Below are positions 46,964 to 55,932 of a DNA stretch of 64,000 nucleotides, one piece after another. Numbering within the stretch: the stretch's first letter is position 1; each line of letters opens with the position of its first letter. The notes under the pieces were generated by a model. It saw only the letters and a list, made by a program, of their open reading frames with translations, searched no databases and was not told the DNA's origin. The stretch is from NCBI RefSeq assembly GCF_026151205.1, contig NC_087074.1, forward strand, positions 10,387,226-10,451,225. The letters run 5' to 3'. The stretch is from Bolinopsis microptera (Eukaryota; Ctenophora; Tentaculata; Lobata; Bolinopsidae). Both the position numbers and the translations under genes were made by a program.

Positions 46964-47454
46964 ATCACGACAATCTGTCGTAAAACAGGGGTTCTAGAAA
47001 ACCCACTTCCCGATGTTCCTGAAACCTGAAACTTTTTTTGCAGTCGATTTGGTCAACGTCTAGACGCCCTGAAAAATTTCAGATCTTTAACTCGATTTTA
47101 ACATGGTTTTTAAGGCACCTGAATATGGCGATTTTGGGTTTTTTACCGAATTTCGTATAACAGTGCTGGCGAGTATTTTATGCAAATTTCTTAAAAATCT
47201 CAACATAACTATTTTTTATTCCTGTCATCTTTGACATCAAATTAGAATGTTTTGAACTAAAAATAAATCTGCTGAACGACTTCCGATGAGTCTTAATGCC
47301 TGAAAAACTCCTGCCGGAGTGCACGCTTCGCGTGCACGAAAGAGGCTTGTAACGTGTACCAAAGGGGGTATAATAGTAAAGGGGGTATAATAGTAAAGGG
47401 GGTACATAGTATACCCACAATAAATGCACCGGTCGTGCTTGCCAGCACTGTGAT
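46964..47454 (+). repeat. B module, copy 7
   Basis: Keeps only the GTGCACGC hairpin. Right edge of the whole array. Confidence 0.9.
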
Positions 47455-48112
47455 AATTCCCGGAAGGTATTATAAGAACGATATGTTTTTCACTCTTTGC
47501 ACCTGACCACTATTCATTAGTGTTTCCACAATCCACTACAAAAAGTCCTACCTCATTGGGTTAAAAAAACTTATACTCCACAGAAATGCGTCTTGATAAC
47601 TTTGAAAGTCATTTGCTGCAAATATTTTAAATCGTTATACCTATTTTAGAAAAATATGTTTTTTAGTTTGCCTTTCCAATAGTGTTTTATGCAATTGTCT
47701 GGACTTTCAAGTTCTGGAGAGTATTTTGAATTTTTGTAGTTCTGTCTGCAATCGTGGCGGAGGATGATCTACGCTCGATATCACGTGACTAAATTTGACA
47801 CATTTTCTTTGTGGGTGTGACTGCAGACAAAACGTAACTCTAACCCTCTACTGTAAGACCAACCTCTAAGCTAACTGAAAAATAAAACCTTATTGATTTA
47901 ACCCACCTTTTTGTATAGGCATGTAATTAAGTGATAAAAACAGTTTATCTAAATCTTTGATAACTCATTACTCATTAGGGAAGAAATTTCACCATATGTA
48001 AATGTTGTTTGGGACGTCTCTTAACAATTCACGCTTCTAAATTTTGTACACCGATTGTTCCATCCCATCAAGTGATATAAAGGGAGGTACATGATAGTCA
48101 TGCTGTAGTTTC
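47455..48112. other. No gene seen
   Basis: Unique-looking spacer between the repeat array and the element that hosts the Polinton. Confidence 0.5.
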
Positions 48113-48398
48113 GAGCATAGTTGGTTCGTGCGCACTAAACGCACTTCTAAAACCAAACGCACTTTACACACGAAAACTTTTTAAAAACGCACTTTTAAAT
48201 CTGTTTCTAACAAATCAGTGCGTGGGCACGGAAAAAGAAGAGAAACTTGTATATATCCACGGTAATCTGCGCAATATCAGTGCATCTGAAAAGACTGGTG
48301 CAGCTGCACGTGGTAGTTCTCTTTTACACTACCTTAGTAAGATGTAGGAATGAAGAATTTTGTCATTTTTTAATTCGTAAACCTCGTAATGTAATATA

Positions 48399-48678
48399 AG
48401 TAGATATAATATAAGTAAAGTCCTCGTCACTTGTTTGGTATGATATAAGTAAAGTTCTCGTCACTTAATTAAACCAGTAGCGGTCGCCGTTCCGCAAGTG
48501 CTGTGGGTAATTTGAGTACGTTCAGTTAAAATTGTGTACAGTTCCCCAGGTTTATAATATAACGAATAATTTATTTGGGTGTTTAAGAATCGTTCAGAGC
48601 ACGATACATGTGTTTGTAAGATAGATATTACCCATTGAAAGTAATAGCTTTCAAAGTTCTTATTGTATGAAATTATAT
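48399..48678 (+). repeat. Left TIR of the Polinton
   Basis: Includes a doublet of ATATAAGTAAAG(T/C)(T/C)CTCGTCACTT. Inverted match to 61971-62258 with small differences. Confidence 0.92.
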
Positions 48679-49383
48679 ATGTAGATCCACCACTCGAATT
48701 TACAGTTCGTACATAGTCACACTTCGTGTTTCCGATGTCTCTTAGGTCAACAGAATCATCATCAATTTTAATCTATTCAATTTGATCGATGAGATATTTC
48801 AACTGCAACTCATCAAAACTGTATAATTCCTTTACCCGATCAACAGGTTTCGATCTGTCATCCTTAGTATCCATACAGATGCAATCATGACTCGGGTCAG
48901 TTTTCAACTTGGACTTTACCCTGATCCAGAAGATCAGACATTGCTACTAAGGTTCAAGAGTTGCATCTCGAAAACATTCTTGATAGTGCCAGTTATAGGT
49001 CCAGGTTGAGTGCTATATTATCTAAACCTCTCTCTTAGTTCACGGTCTGCTAACTTAGAAATATCCCCGGAGGTCAACATCAGTCCTTATTATAGAGCTA
49101 TAAGGTAATAAGTTAAGAAAATTAATAAATAACTCTCCCGAGACAGTAAAACAATAAAATAACTTTCATGAGATATTTTGATTTAGAAACAGAATATTGA
49201 ACATCAATATCAGACTTAAAACTTGATAATTTACAGCATCAGCTATTTTGTTGCGACAGATTGGATTTCCCTACTGTAAATTATAATACTATTTTATTAA
49301 TGAAACTTGTACAGTTAAGAAGAGAAATATTTTTTTAAAGTACCCTCAACGATAAAACAATATGAAGTGAAGTTATAATATTA
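48679..49383. other. Polinton left subterminal region, no gene seen
   Basis: About 700 bp without a usable frame, next to the minus-strand gene. Confidence 0.5.
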
Positions 49384-49953
49384 TTATATTTTAGTTAAAG
49401 AATCACCCTCTTCCATCCCGAGAGCTTGGTTACAATCAAGTTCTCTGCTTACATACAAATTGTTATCAGATGACTGTATAAGTTGTTTGAATATGCTAAA
49501 CCCCTTTGTTTTAGATTCAAGTAAAATTCCTGCTGCAAACGTTAAAAGGAAAAAATACCAATAATTTACATCTCTTTCCAAATTGTAAACAGGCATGGTA
49601 GGAGATTTTATTTCTAAAATACTGACTATCGGAGAAACAAAAGTAAAGTGTTCAAATTTAGTGTGTTGAATATCTCCATTAGATCTTTGTAGCAGCATAT
49701 CCACTCCATCTACCTTGAATCCTTTCCAGGAAAACAGAAAAGTTCCCCTTTTTATAGTTGTGTTGAAGAATGAGAACATCTTACCATGGTTGTGATTCAA
49801 ATGTAAAAACAGTGTTTTGTTTTCACGGTAAAGATGTGCTGTTTGGTTATTTCCTTCAAAGAAAAAGTAGTCCTGTGTGTTGTTTGAATTGACTGGAAAT
49901 TCGATGACAAAGGACAGTGCAGAAACTGCACTAAATAAAAAATTGAAATTCAT
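49384..49953 (-). CDS. Putative membrane glycoprotein, Polinton accessory gene
   Basis: 189 codons from ATG. The first 17-20 residues (MNFNFLFSAVSALSFVIEF) look like a signal peptide. NNT, NQT, NKT and NTT sequons lie in the predicted outer part. A hydrophobic stretch about 131-147 (NYWYFFLLTFAAGIL) is followed by basic residues and a 40-residue tail, giving a type I membrane topology. A TATAAAAGCA motif lies 33 bp before the start. No family is recognised. Secreted or membrane glycoproteins are not part of the usual Polinton core set, so this is a candidate captured or element-specific gene. Adjacent to the coiled-coil gene, both on the minus strand. Confidence 0.6.
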   Translation of the reverse strand: MNFNFLFSAVSALSFVIEFPVNSNNTQDYFFFEGNNQTAHLYRENKTLFLHLNHNHGKMFSFFNTTIKRGTFLFSWKGFKVDGVDMLLQRSNGDIQHTKFEHFTFVSPIVSILEIKSPTMPVYNLERDVNYWYFFLLTFAAGILLESKTKGFSIFKQLIQSSDNNLYVSRELDCNQALGMEEGDSLTKI

Positions 49954-49985
49954 TTTTTAAAAGACTGAGAGGTGTTAGATTTCAT

Positions 49986-49995
49986 TGCTTTTATA
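49986..49995 (-). promoter_or_regulatory. TATAAAAGCA motif before the membrane-protein gene
   Basis: Same string as at 53788 and, with one change, at 57959. Likely a shared core promoter element. Confidence 0.5.
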
Positions 49996-49998
49996 CCT

Positions 49999-51336
49999 TT
50001 ACGAAACGATGCCATATCGATTATACGAATCTCGAGCTAGTTTAATCGAATCCTTGATTATGGTAAACAGGTTGACAATTTCAGAGTGTTTCTCCTTAAG
50101 AATTCTCTTGGCTGAAGCACCTGAGGCAGACTGGATTTTTTCTACTACTCTCCTTTGATCATCGGTAACCTGCTCACGCTGAGGTTGACATATTGGCAAC
50201 ACACCATAAGACAAACTAAGGAACAGATTCTGCAAGGTTGGAAGATGATTCTGCACCACGATATCCAACTGATGGTTTTTGATGAGTTTTTGAATTTCAA
50301 AAATCTCCTCCATAGTTGTACAATTGAATATTGCCTTTGATAAACTACTCAGATCTTCATCATCTTTCTGTATAGCTTTTATTTGATCATTTAATGTGCG
50401 AAGTTTTCTTTCACAATCTTCTTCATTTTCATCCAATTGTCTTTTATGATCATTTGCCATATTCTGTATTAGCTCATTGTGAGCTGCCCTCAGAGCTTGT
50501 ATCTTATCACTACACTCACCCCTCATCAACTCATCAAGATCAGACATTTGACGTCGATGAAAGTTTTTGATTTTCTCAATTTCGTCATAGCACTCCTTTC
50601 GATATTCCCTCTTTTTACGCTCAAGGTTGTTTTTATGAGAAACTTCCATTCTATCAATCTTTTTCAAAAACTTAGATTTCTGTTTTTTGTGGGCTTCGAG
50701 ACAGTCCAGATATTTTTTCTTATAATCAACACTAGGTTTAATTCTAGCCTGATCTCTATCATCACATTCATCAATAACTGTTAAACCTCCATCGGATTGC
50801 CCATCATCATCATAGCTATCAACAATACTAAGCTGATCATCGCTTTCGTTATCTGCTGTGTATTCATCAACTATTTTTAACCCGTCATCACTTTGTGGAT
50901 TAATTTTTGGAGACTTTCGAGGATCAGAATCTTTTGCCTTCTCCCCAAGATCCTGATACCTGTCAACAATTTCTAGTCCATCATCTGATTGTGAATCATA
51001 ATTCGGATGTTTGCGTGGATCAGAATCTTTAGGTTTTTCTCCTGGATCTTTATACTGATCAATGTCCACTAACCCATCATCATATTGTGGATCTTTTGTC
51101 GGTAATTTTTTCTTATCACTTCTAGGTCTGTTCTTATTCCTAGACCTTTTTGGAGGCAATCTCACTGCATTCGGATCATCGGGAGGGTAAACCCTCTTTT
51201 TTGGATTGCTATTCATATCTTTATGATTTTGACTAACTAGTACTAAACTAAATTTATTATGCTCTCTATACTTATGTTTGTATAAGGAGGCATTTGTCGG
51301 AAAAGTTTTTTGACAGTGATCACACAAAAGAGCCAT
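49999..51336 (-). CDS. C2H2 finger, acidic repeats and coiled coil protein (Polinton)
   Basis: 445 codons from ATG. Residues 5-25 form one C2H2 finger (LCDHCQKTF then LYKHKYREH). A basic stretch near 65-80 (KRSRNKNRPRSDKKK) follows. Residues about 85-195 contain five diverged copies of a DDGLxIVDxY motif separated by DSDPRK-type linkers. Residues about 200-320 are strongly charged and predicted coiled coil, and the remainder is helical. The protein probably binds DNA and oligomerises, but no known family fits the whole. It starts 57 bp from the divergent integrase gene, so the two probably share a promoter region. Confidence 0.65.
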   Translation of the reverse strand: MALLCDHCQKTFPTNASLYKHKYREHNKFSLVLVSQNHKDMNSNPKKRVYPPDDPNAVRLPPKRSRNKNRPRSDKKKLPTKDPQYDDGLVDIDQYKDPGEKPKDSDPRKHPNYDSQSDDGLEIVDRYQDLGEKAKDSDPRKSPKINPQSDDGLKIVDEYTADNESDDQLSIVDSYDDDGQSDGGLTVIDECDDRDQARIKPSVDYKKKYLDCLEAHKKQKSKFLKKIDRMEVSHKNNLERKKREYRKECYDEIEKIKNFHRRQMSDLDELMRGECSDKIQALRAAHNELIQNMANDHKRQLDENEEDCERKLRTLNDQIKAIQKDDEDLSSLSKAIFNCTTMEEIFEIQKLIKNHQLDIVVQNHLPTLQNLFLSLSYGVLPICQPQREQVTDDQRRVVEKIQSASGASAKRILKEKHSEIVNLFTIIKDSIKLARDSYNRYGIVS

Positions 51337-51393
51337 GTCTAAGATATGCTTTTAGGAGCTCTATTTATACTCATCTAACAATGCTAAACTGAA
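51337..51393. promoter_or_regulatory. Divergent promoter region
   Basis: 57 bp between two divergent starts. Contains CTATTTATACTCATC, which reads GTATAAATAG towards the minus-strand gene. Confidence 0.4.
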
Positions 51394-52457
51394 ATGGATT
51401 TGAAGCAGCTGTATGAAAATCCTAAATTTCCAGCATCTTTCGCTGGACAAGAACAATTTTTTCGTGCATTGCAACAAGATAACCAACGCGTGAGCAGAAG
51501 AGCAGTAAACACAAAACTAAAGTCTATAGATAGTTATACCTTACACAAGCCAACCAGGAAGCCTACCTTTTACAGAAGAGTTTATACCAAAAGGATAAAA
51601 TATCTTTATCAAGCGGATCTTGTAGACCTTTCAAGTCTCCAACATGACAATGATGGATTCAAGTGGATAATAGTCATCATAGACACTTTTAGTAAAAAAG
51701 CATGGGGTTTCAAGATGAAAAACAAGAGTGCAAACTCAATAGTTGGAGTTATGAAACCATTTTTTCGCCTACACACCCCTGAAAAGATTCAATTCGATAA
51801 GGTTCTGAGTTTTACAATGCTGCCTTTCTCAATCTGCTTAAGAAGTATAAAATCAAACACTACAGTGTCTATAGTGAACAAAAAGCTGCAATCATTGAGC
51901 GATTTTGCAGAACTCTAAAAACTCGAATGTTTAGATATTTCACTGCTCGAGGGTCTCACAGGTGGATTGACATTTTACAGGATCTTATCGATGGTTATAA
52001 CAAAACCAAACATAGCTCCACATTATTCGCTCCAAACAATGTAAGTCTAGCTAATGAGAGGGAAGTTATGCAGAATCTTTTTCCCAGAGTTGTAAAGGAG
52101 AAAAAGCACACCAAAGCATTATTAAAAGCGGGGGACTCTGTTAGAATAACTAGAAAGAAGGGTATCTTTCAAAAAGGTTATGAAATGACATTTTCATATG
52201 AAATCTTTGAAGTAAGTAAAGTGAAAACTACATATCCTGTTACATATGGATTGAAGGACTATAAAGGCGAGGAAATTAAGGGTTCATTTTACACCAGTGA
52301 AATTCAATTGGTTGACAAATCTGATGGTATATGGCCAATAGAGAGGATTGTTAGCACTCGGAAAAGAAACGGACAGATTGAATACCTTGTGAAATTTCTA
52401 GGATATCCTAGCGAAGCAAACAGTTGGATAGCTCAGCAAGATCTCTTCAACACATAA
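51394..52457 (+). pseudogene. Polinton integrase with chromodomain, one frame break
   Basis: Retroviral-type integrase in two frames, 51394-51918 and 51927-52457 by ORF edges. The break is near 51795-51805, just before the second catalytic Asp region. Seen: first Asp in YQADLVDLS (residue 75), the hydrophobic WIIVIIDTFSKKAWGF strand, the catalytic Glu segment IIERFC in the second frame, a C-terminal beta-barrel-like region (KAGDSVRITRKKGIF), and at the end a chromodomain (IWPIERIVSTRKR, then YLVKFLGY). The integrase would insert the element and make the 6 bp duplication. The chromodomain would tether to modified chromatin. A one-base shift is enough to explain the split. It may be mutation or assembly error. 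Confidence 0.88.
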
Positions 52458-52460
52458 ATC

Positions 52461-53078
52461 ATGCCTGTGAAATTCCTTGCTTCCCACAACTGCATCATTT
52501 TCGGACCCTCTCGGGCTGGGAAAACACAGTTCATGCTAGAGGTAATAAGACAAAAGCTAGTACATCCGATGCCTAAAAATATATATTACATGTATAGCAT
52601 TGAACAAGACTTTATGAAAACATGGAATGAAACTGAAGAACAAGCAATTACTTTTATCCAAGGTCTTGATTTTGATAAAATGAACACTTCAGAACCTAGT
52701 CTCCTTGTGGTGGATGACTTGATCTTAAGCGGAGATAACAAGGAAATGGCGAACTGTTTCATTCTCGGTTCTCATCACCATTCAATCTCCACTTTCTTCA
52801 TAACGCAGAACTTATTTCCAAACTGTCCATTGTTCAGGATGATGAGCTCAAATGCACATTATTTTGTGCTTTTCAATAGTCAGCGTCATTTCAGACAAGT
52901 GAACACGTTGGCAAGGCAGATTTTCTGTGGAAAGGATTTAAAGAGAATAACCAATGCCTATTTAAGGAGTTCAAAGCAACCCAGAGGATTTATTGTTTTG
53001 AGTTTTGCCCCTGAACTTCCCGAAGAGTTAACAGTGCTAACAGACTGGTGGCAATGGTTTCCAAGCGTTTATCTGTGA
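52461..53078 (+). CDS. Packaging ATPase, FtsK-HerA/A32 type
   Basis: 205 codons, starting 3 bp after the integrase stop. Walker A GPSRAGKT at residues 15-22, Walker B LLVVDD ending at 86, and a sensor-like FFITQN around 113-118. Length and motif spacing fit the Polinton/poxvirus A32-like genome-packaging ATPase, which pumps the DNA into the capsid. Frame intact. A 25 bp overlap with the next gene. Confidence 0.92.
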   Translation: MPVKFLASHNCIIFGPSRAGKTQFMLEVIRQKLVHPMPKNIYYMYSIEQDFMKTWNETEEQAITFIQGLDFDKMNTSEPSLLVVDDLILSGDNKEMANCFILGSHHHSISTFFITQNLFPNCPLFRMMSSNAHYFVLFNSQRHFRQVNTLARQIFCGKDLKRITNAYLRSSKQPRGFIVLSFAPELPEELTVLTDWWQWFPSVYL

Positions 53079-53410
53079 AACAAGCCAATTCATTGAGACA
53101 ACACCGCTACATTTTAGAAAAACTATCATCTAGTACTAGAAAAAACAGACTCAAGATTTTACAGAATGCTCCATCTGAATTATTTAAAGTTCTCAATATG
53201 ATATTCAAACTTCTAGCTGATGAAAAGTTACACCTTTCAAGTCACCAAGACAAAAAAATTGTGAAGCATAAAAGACTTATTCGATCCACGAGTGGTCTTA
53301 AGGGTACACATATAAAAAGAAAATTTTCTGGACAAAGTGGTGGTACACTATCATCTATTCTGTCTACAGTTTTACCTGTTATTGCTGGACTAGTTCAATC
53401 GATTCTTTAA
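53054..53410 (+). CDS. Small basic protein with hydrophobic C-terminus
   Basis: 118 codons. The ATG at 53054 is preferred over an upstream GTG, and it overlaps the ATPase end. Very basic N-terminal two thirds (KRLSVKQANSLRQHRY), then Ser/Gly (FSGQSGG) and a C-terminal hydrophobic stretch (LSSILSTVLPVIAGLVQSIL). Resembles virion core or membrane-active small proteins of adenovirus-like elements in composition only. The Gly-Gly before the hydrophobic end could be a protease site. Function unknown. Confidence 0.6.
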   Translation: MVSKRLSVKQANSLRQHRYILEKLSSSTRKNRLKILQNAPSELFKVLNMIFKLLADEKLHLSSHQDKKIVKHKRLIRSTSGLKGTHIKRKFSGQSGGTLSSILSTVLPVIAGLVQSIL

Positions 53411-53767
53411 ATGGCAAGATTTATCTTGGCTCCTAGAGACGGTGTGTCAAACAATGGTGAAGATGTTTTTGTGCTCCTTCCAACAGAAGGACTCAGTGAG
53501 CCAAATAAAAGTATTGAACTACCATCGGGTCTTGTTCCAAGATTAGACAATGTGCATAATGCAGAGTCAAAGAAGATTTTGGACAAACTTATAATGAAAA
53601 TTGCCAAAGCCAACATTGCACGGAACAAGGATGGGTTGGTAACGGTTGGAAGTAGAGTAATGGACACTAATTTTGATGATTTTGTTTTAGATTGTTGTAA
53701 TGGGGAGTTTTCTAAATGTTATGAAGAAATGTATTTTTTACTTCGTAAAAATGGTATTACATTTTAA
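53411..53767 (+). CDS. Unknown Polinton protein, 118 residues
   Basis: Starts at the base after the previous stop. N-terminal MARFILAPRDGVSNNGEDVF looks beta-rich, the centre is helical and charged (ESKKILDKLIMKIAKANIARN), and two adjacent Cys near 95. No family recognised. Its place between ATPase and penton-like genes suggests a virion role. Confidence 0.6.
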   Translation: MARFILAPRDGVSNNGEDVFVLLPTEGLSEPNKSIELPSGLVPRLDNVHNAESKKILDKLIMKIAKANIARNKDGLVTVGSRVMDTNFDDFVLDCCNGEFSKCYEEMYFLLRKNGITF

Positions 53768-53787
53768 ACACCCTAGTATCAATTGTC

Positions 53788-53797
53788 TATAAAAGCA
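53788..53797 (+). promoter_or_regulatory. TATAAAAGCA motif before the penton-like gene
   Basis: 21 bp before the ATG at 53818. Exact match to the motif at 49986 on the other strand. Confidence 0.5.
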
Positions 53798-53817
53798 GTA
53801 AAATTTGTGTGCATCCA

Positions 53818-54639
53818 ATGAATAAGATGGAGAGTATACGCAAGATTGTTATTATTGGAGGCCAAGATGGGAATCCATCACGCTTTATTTCACAACTTGA
53901 GCCTGTCAAACTTACTGAAGACTGTGAAATGGCTTTAACTTCTTTATACCATGGTGAGGTGTACAACATTCACAGTGGAAATAATAAAGTGTATTTCTAT
54001 GATACATCTCGTGAGCTTACTATGGAGACATTGAAACATAAAAAAGGGAAATCTAAGACTCTAATACCTGACGAAATGTTGGATTTGCAATTACCTGAAC
54101 CTTCAATGGTAATTGTTCCTGAAGGAAGCTATAGCTCAGTATTTAAAATGTGTTGGGTGATTTCCAACTTGATAAGAGAAAAGCTACAACTTGCAAAGAA
54201 GAGAGATGGAATGCTTGCCACTATAGACAGGCAATATAGTATTATCAATATCGAAATCACTAATCTATACCTAATTATTGAGGGGGTAGAGGATACTCCT
54301 TGGACGCTCATGGGAGTGCATGAAGATCAGTATTCAGATAGATTTACGATAAATGATAACGACTTTCACTGCAGCGATTTTCCTGGATTTGTTTATGCAA
54401 ATATTATTGAGAATTCCTACATAAATGGTAAATTGTCCCGAAACCTGGGTATGGTACCGATTAAAACTGCGCCTCAATGGTCACTCTATGAACCAACACA
54501 CCCAGACTATGTGCCAATCAACATAAAGCAATTTTCAACAATTTTGATTGAACTTCGAGATATAAAAGGACAGTTCATCAAGTTCAACCCGAATTTCAAG
54601 ACTGTTATTTCGCTCAGCATCCGACCTATAAAAAGGTGA
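53818..54639 (+). CDS. Minor capsid (penton-like, single jelly roll) protein
   Basis: 273 codons. The start is set at ATG 53818, because the upstream in-frame codon is GTG. The body alternates predicted beta strands, with CEMALTSLYHGEVYNI near the front and a terminal strand FNPNFKTVISLSIRPIKR that closely resembles the end of Polinton penton proteins. It would occupy the fivefold vertices of an icosahedral particle. Intact. Lies between the ATPase and hexon genes, the normal Polinton order. Confidence 0.75.
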   Translation: MNKMESIRKIVIIGGQDGNPSRFISQLEPVKLTEDCEMALTSLYHGEVYNIHSGNNKVYFYDTSRELTMETLKHKKGKSKTLIPDEMLDLQLPEPSMVIVPEGSYSSVFKMCWVISNLIREKLQLAKKRDGMLATIDRQYSIINIEITNLYLIIEGVEDTPWTLMGVHEDQYSDRFTINDNDFHCSDFPGFVYANIIENSYINGKLSRNLGMVPIKTAPQWSLYEPTHPDYVPINIKQFSTILIELRDIKGQFIKFNPNFKTVISLSIRPIKR

Positions 54640-54677
54640 TAAAATCAGAGCTTGATAATTCTACACAAGTTGCAACC

Positions 54678-55042
54678 ATGGAAATTTTCAAACCAGAAAC
54701 TCTAAAAAGTGGAGCATATCGCTCTGTATTTGTGCAAAAGGGTGGTGCTGTTGAAATGGATCGCTACATTTACGGAATGCAAGGTGAGGGATTGGGAAAT
54801 TGGTCGGCGCCCTTATGAAACAAGCAATACCTCTGATAAGCAGTGGTATAAAAGGAATAGCCAAGGCTTCAAAACCAATCGCTATAGCTGCTGGAAATGA
54901 GTTAATCACTGCTGGAGCAAAACGTGGAGCTAAAGAGATTACTAAACTTTCCAATCGTATCAATCCAACAGAAATAAAAAATACTGTTGTCCATAGACCC
55001 CATAAAAAGAGAAGAAAATCAAAGAAATGGCAAAGTTTGTAA
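54678..55042 (+). pseudogene. Small basic virion-type protein, frame broken
   Basis: Two overlapping frames, 54678-54818 (MEIFKPETLKSGAYRSVF) and 54800-55042 (a Gly/Ala helix LISSGIKGIAKASKPIAIAA, then a Lys/Arg tail PHKKRRKSKKW). The pair reads like one Polinton protein with a QGEGLGNW segment at the joint and a single-base shift near 54800. Gly/Ala plus basic composition is typical of the adenovirus pX/pVI-like proteins of these elements. Its 3' end overlaps the hexon start by 16 bp. Confidence 0.65.
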
Positions 55043-55932
55043 ATAGTTCTGAATCTGTTTCATCTTCCTTGCTACTATGGAACGATCGTCCTACACAGGT
55101 TTCTATTGAAGAAACTTATGATTTGAAAGTATGGCCAGTTACTAATTTATTCAATGATGGACCCATCAATTTTACTCTCCCTCCTCAACCAAAGGGTCTC
55201 CTCACAGATTTGCATATCGTTACCAAGTTAAAACTACAGAAAGATGGTGGGGACTTTCCAAAACCGAATAAGAATGTTTCCATAATAAATAATCTCGCAA
55301 ACAGTCTCTGGGGCGAAGTTTCTGTAATCTGTTCTGATCGTACGGAGCTATGTCAGAGTATGAAGAACGCCTATGCCTATCAAACATTTTTCAACACCGC
55401 TCTAAATTCAGAAAAAAATCGGGAAGATTTTCTTTTGTATAACGAAGCGTTTCTAATGGATGAGGGGGTGTCTAAAAAGTCTGAAGAAGACTTACGATTG
55501 TTTTGGAAGTGGGATGAAAGTCATAAGAACGCATTTGATGATATGGTAATTGAAGATATGGAGGGCGGAGAGGATGCGATCGAGACGAAAAAAGAAGCCT
55601 TTTGGAATGCTTCACTCCTTCCAAAAGCTTTGTTAATAGAAGCGCAAAGAGGTGTGTTAGCTACCTCGGGATTGTCTGGCGATGAATTGGAGGTGGCTTT
55701 GGAAAATTTTATATCCAACACAGTAAATAATTGGATTCCAACTGATGCGAACCCTGCTGCAAGCAAACGCAGTGCTCTGGTCAATCGAGGACAGAGTCTT
55801 ACTCTAAATTCTAAATTTCAATGCCCTCTGCTTAATACTCTGAAGTGTCTTCCAACCAATATGAAGTTACGGTTACGAAACGAAACGAAACGAAACACTG
55901 TATTTACTACCCCGCTCTTATGCGACAAAGAT

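Noticed and set aside
33951-47429. Recurring 60-120 residue frames over the B modules
   Set aside because: They run through hairpins and a GGGGGTATAATAGTAAA array, in different frames and strands from copy to copy. No coding signal.
25449-47454. CRISPR-like or satellite array with regular spacing
   Set aside because: Units are long and mixed in type and orientation, with transposon-like joins. A eukaryotic transposable-element cluster explains them.
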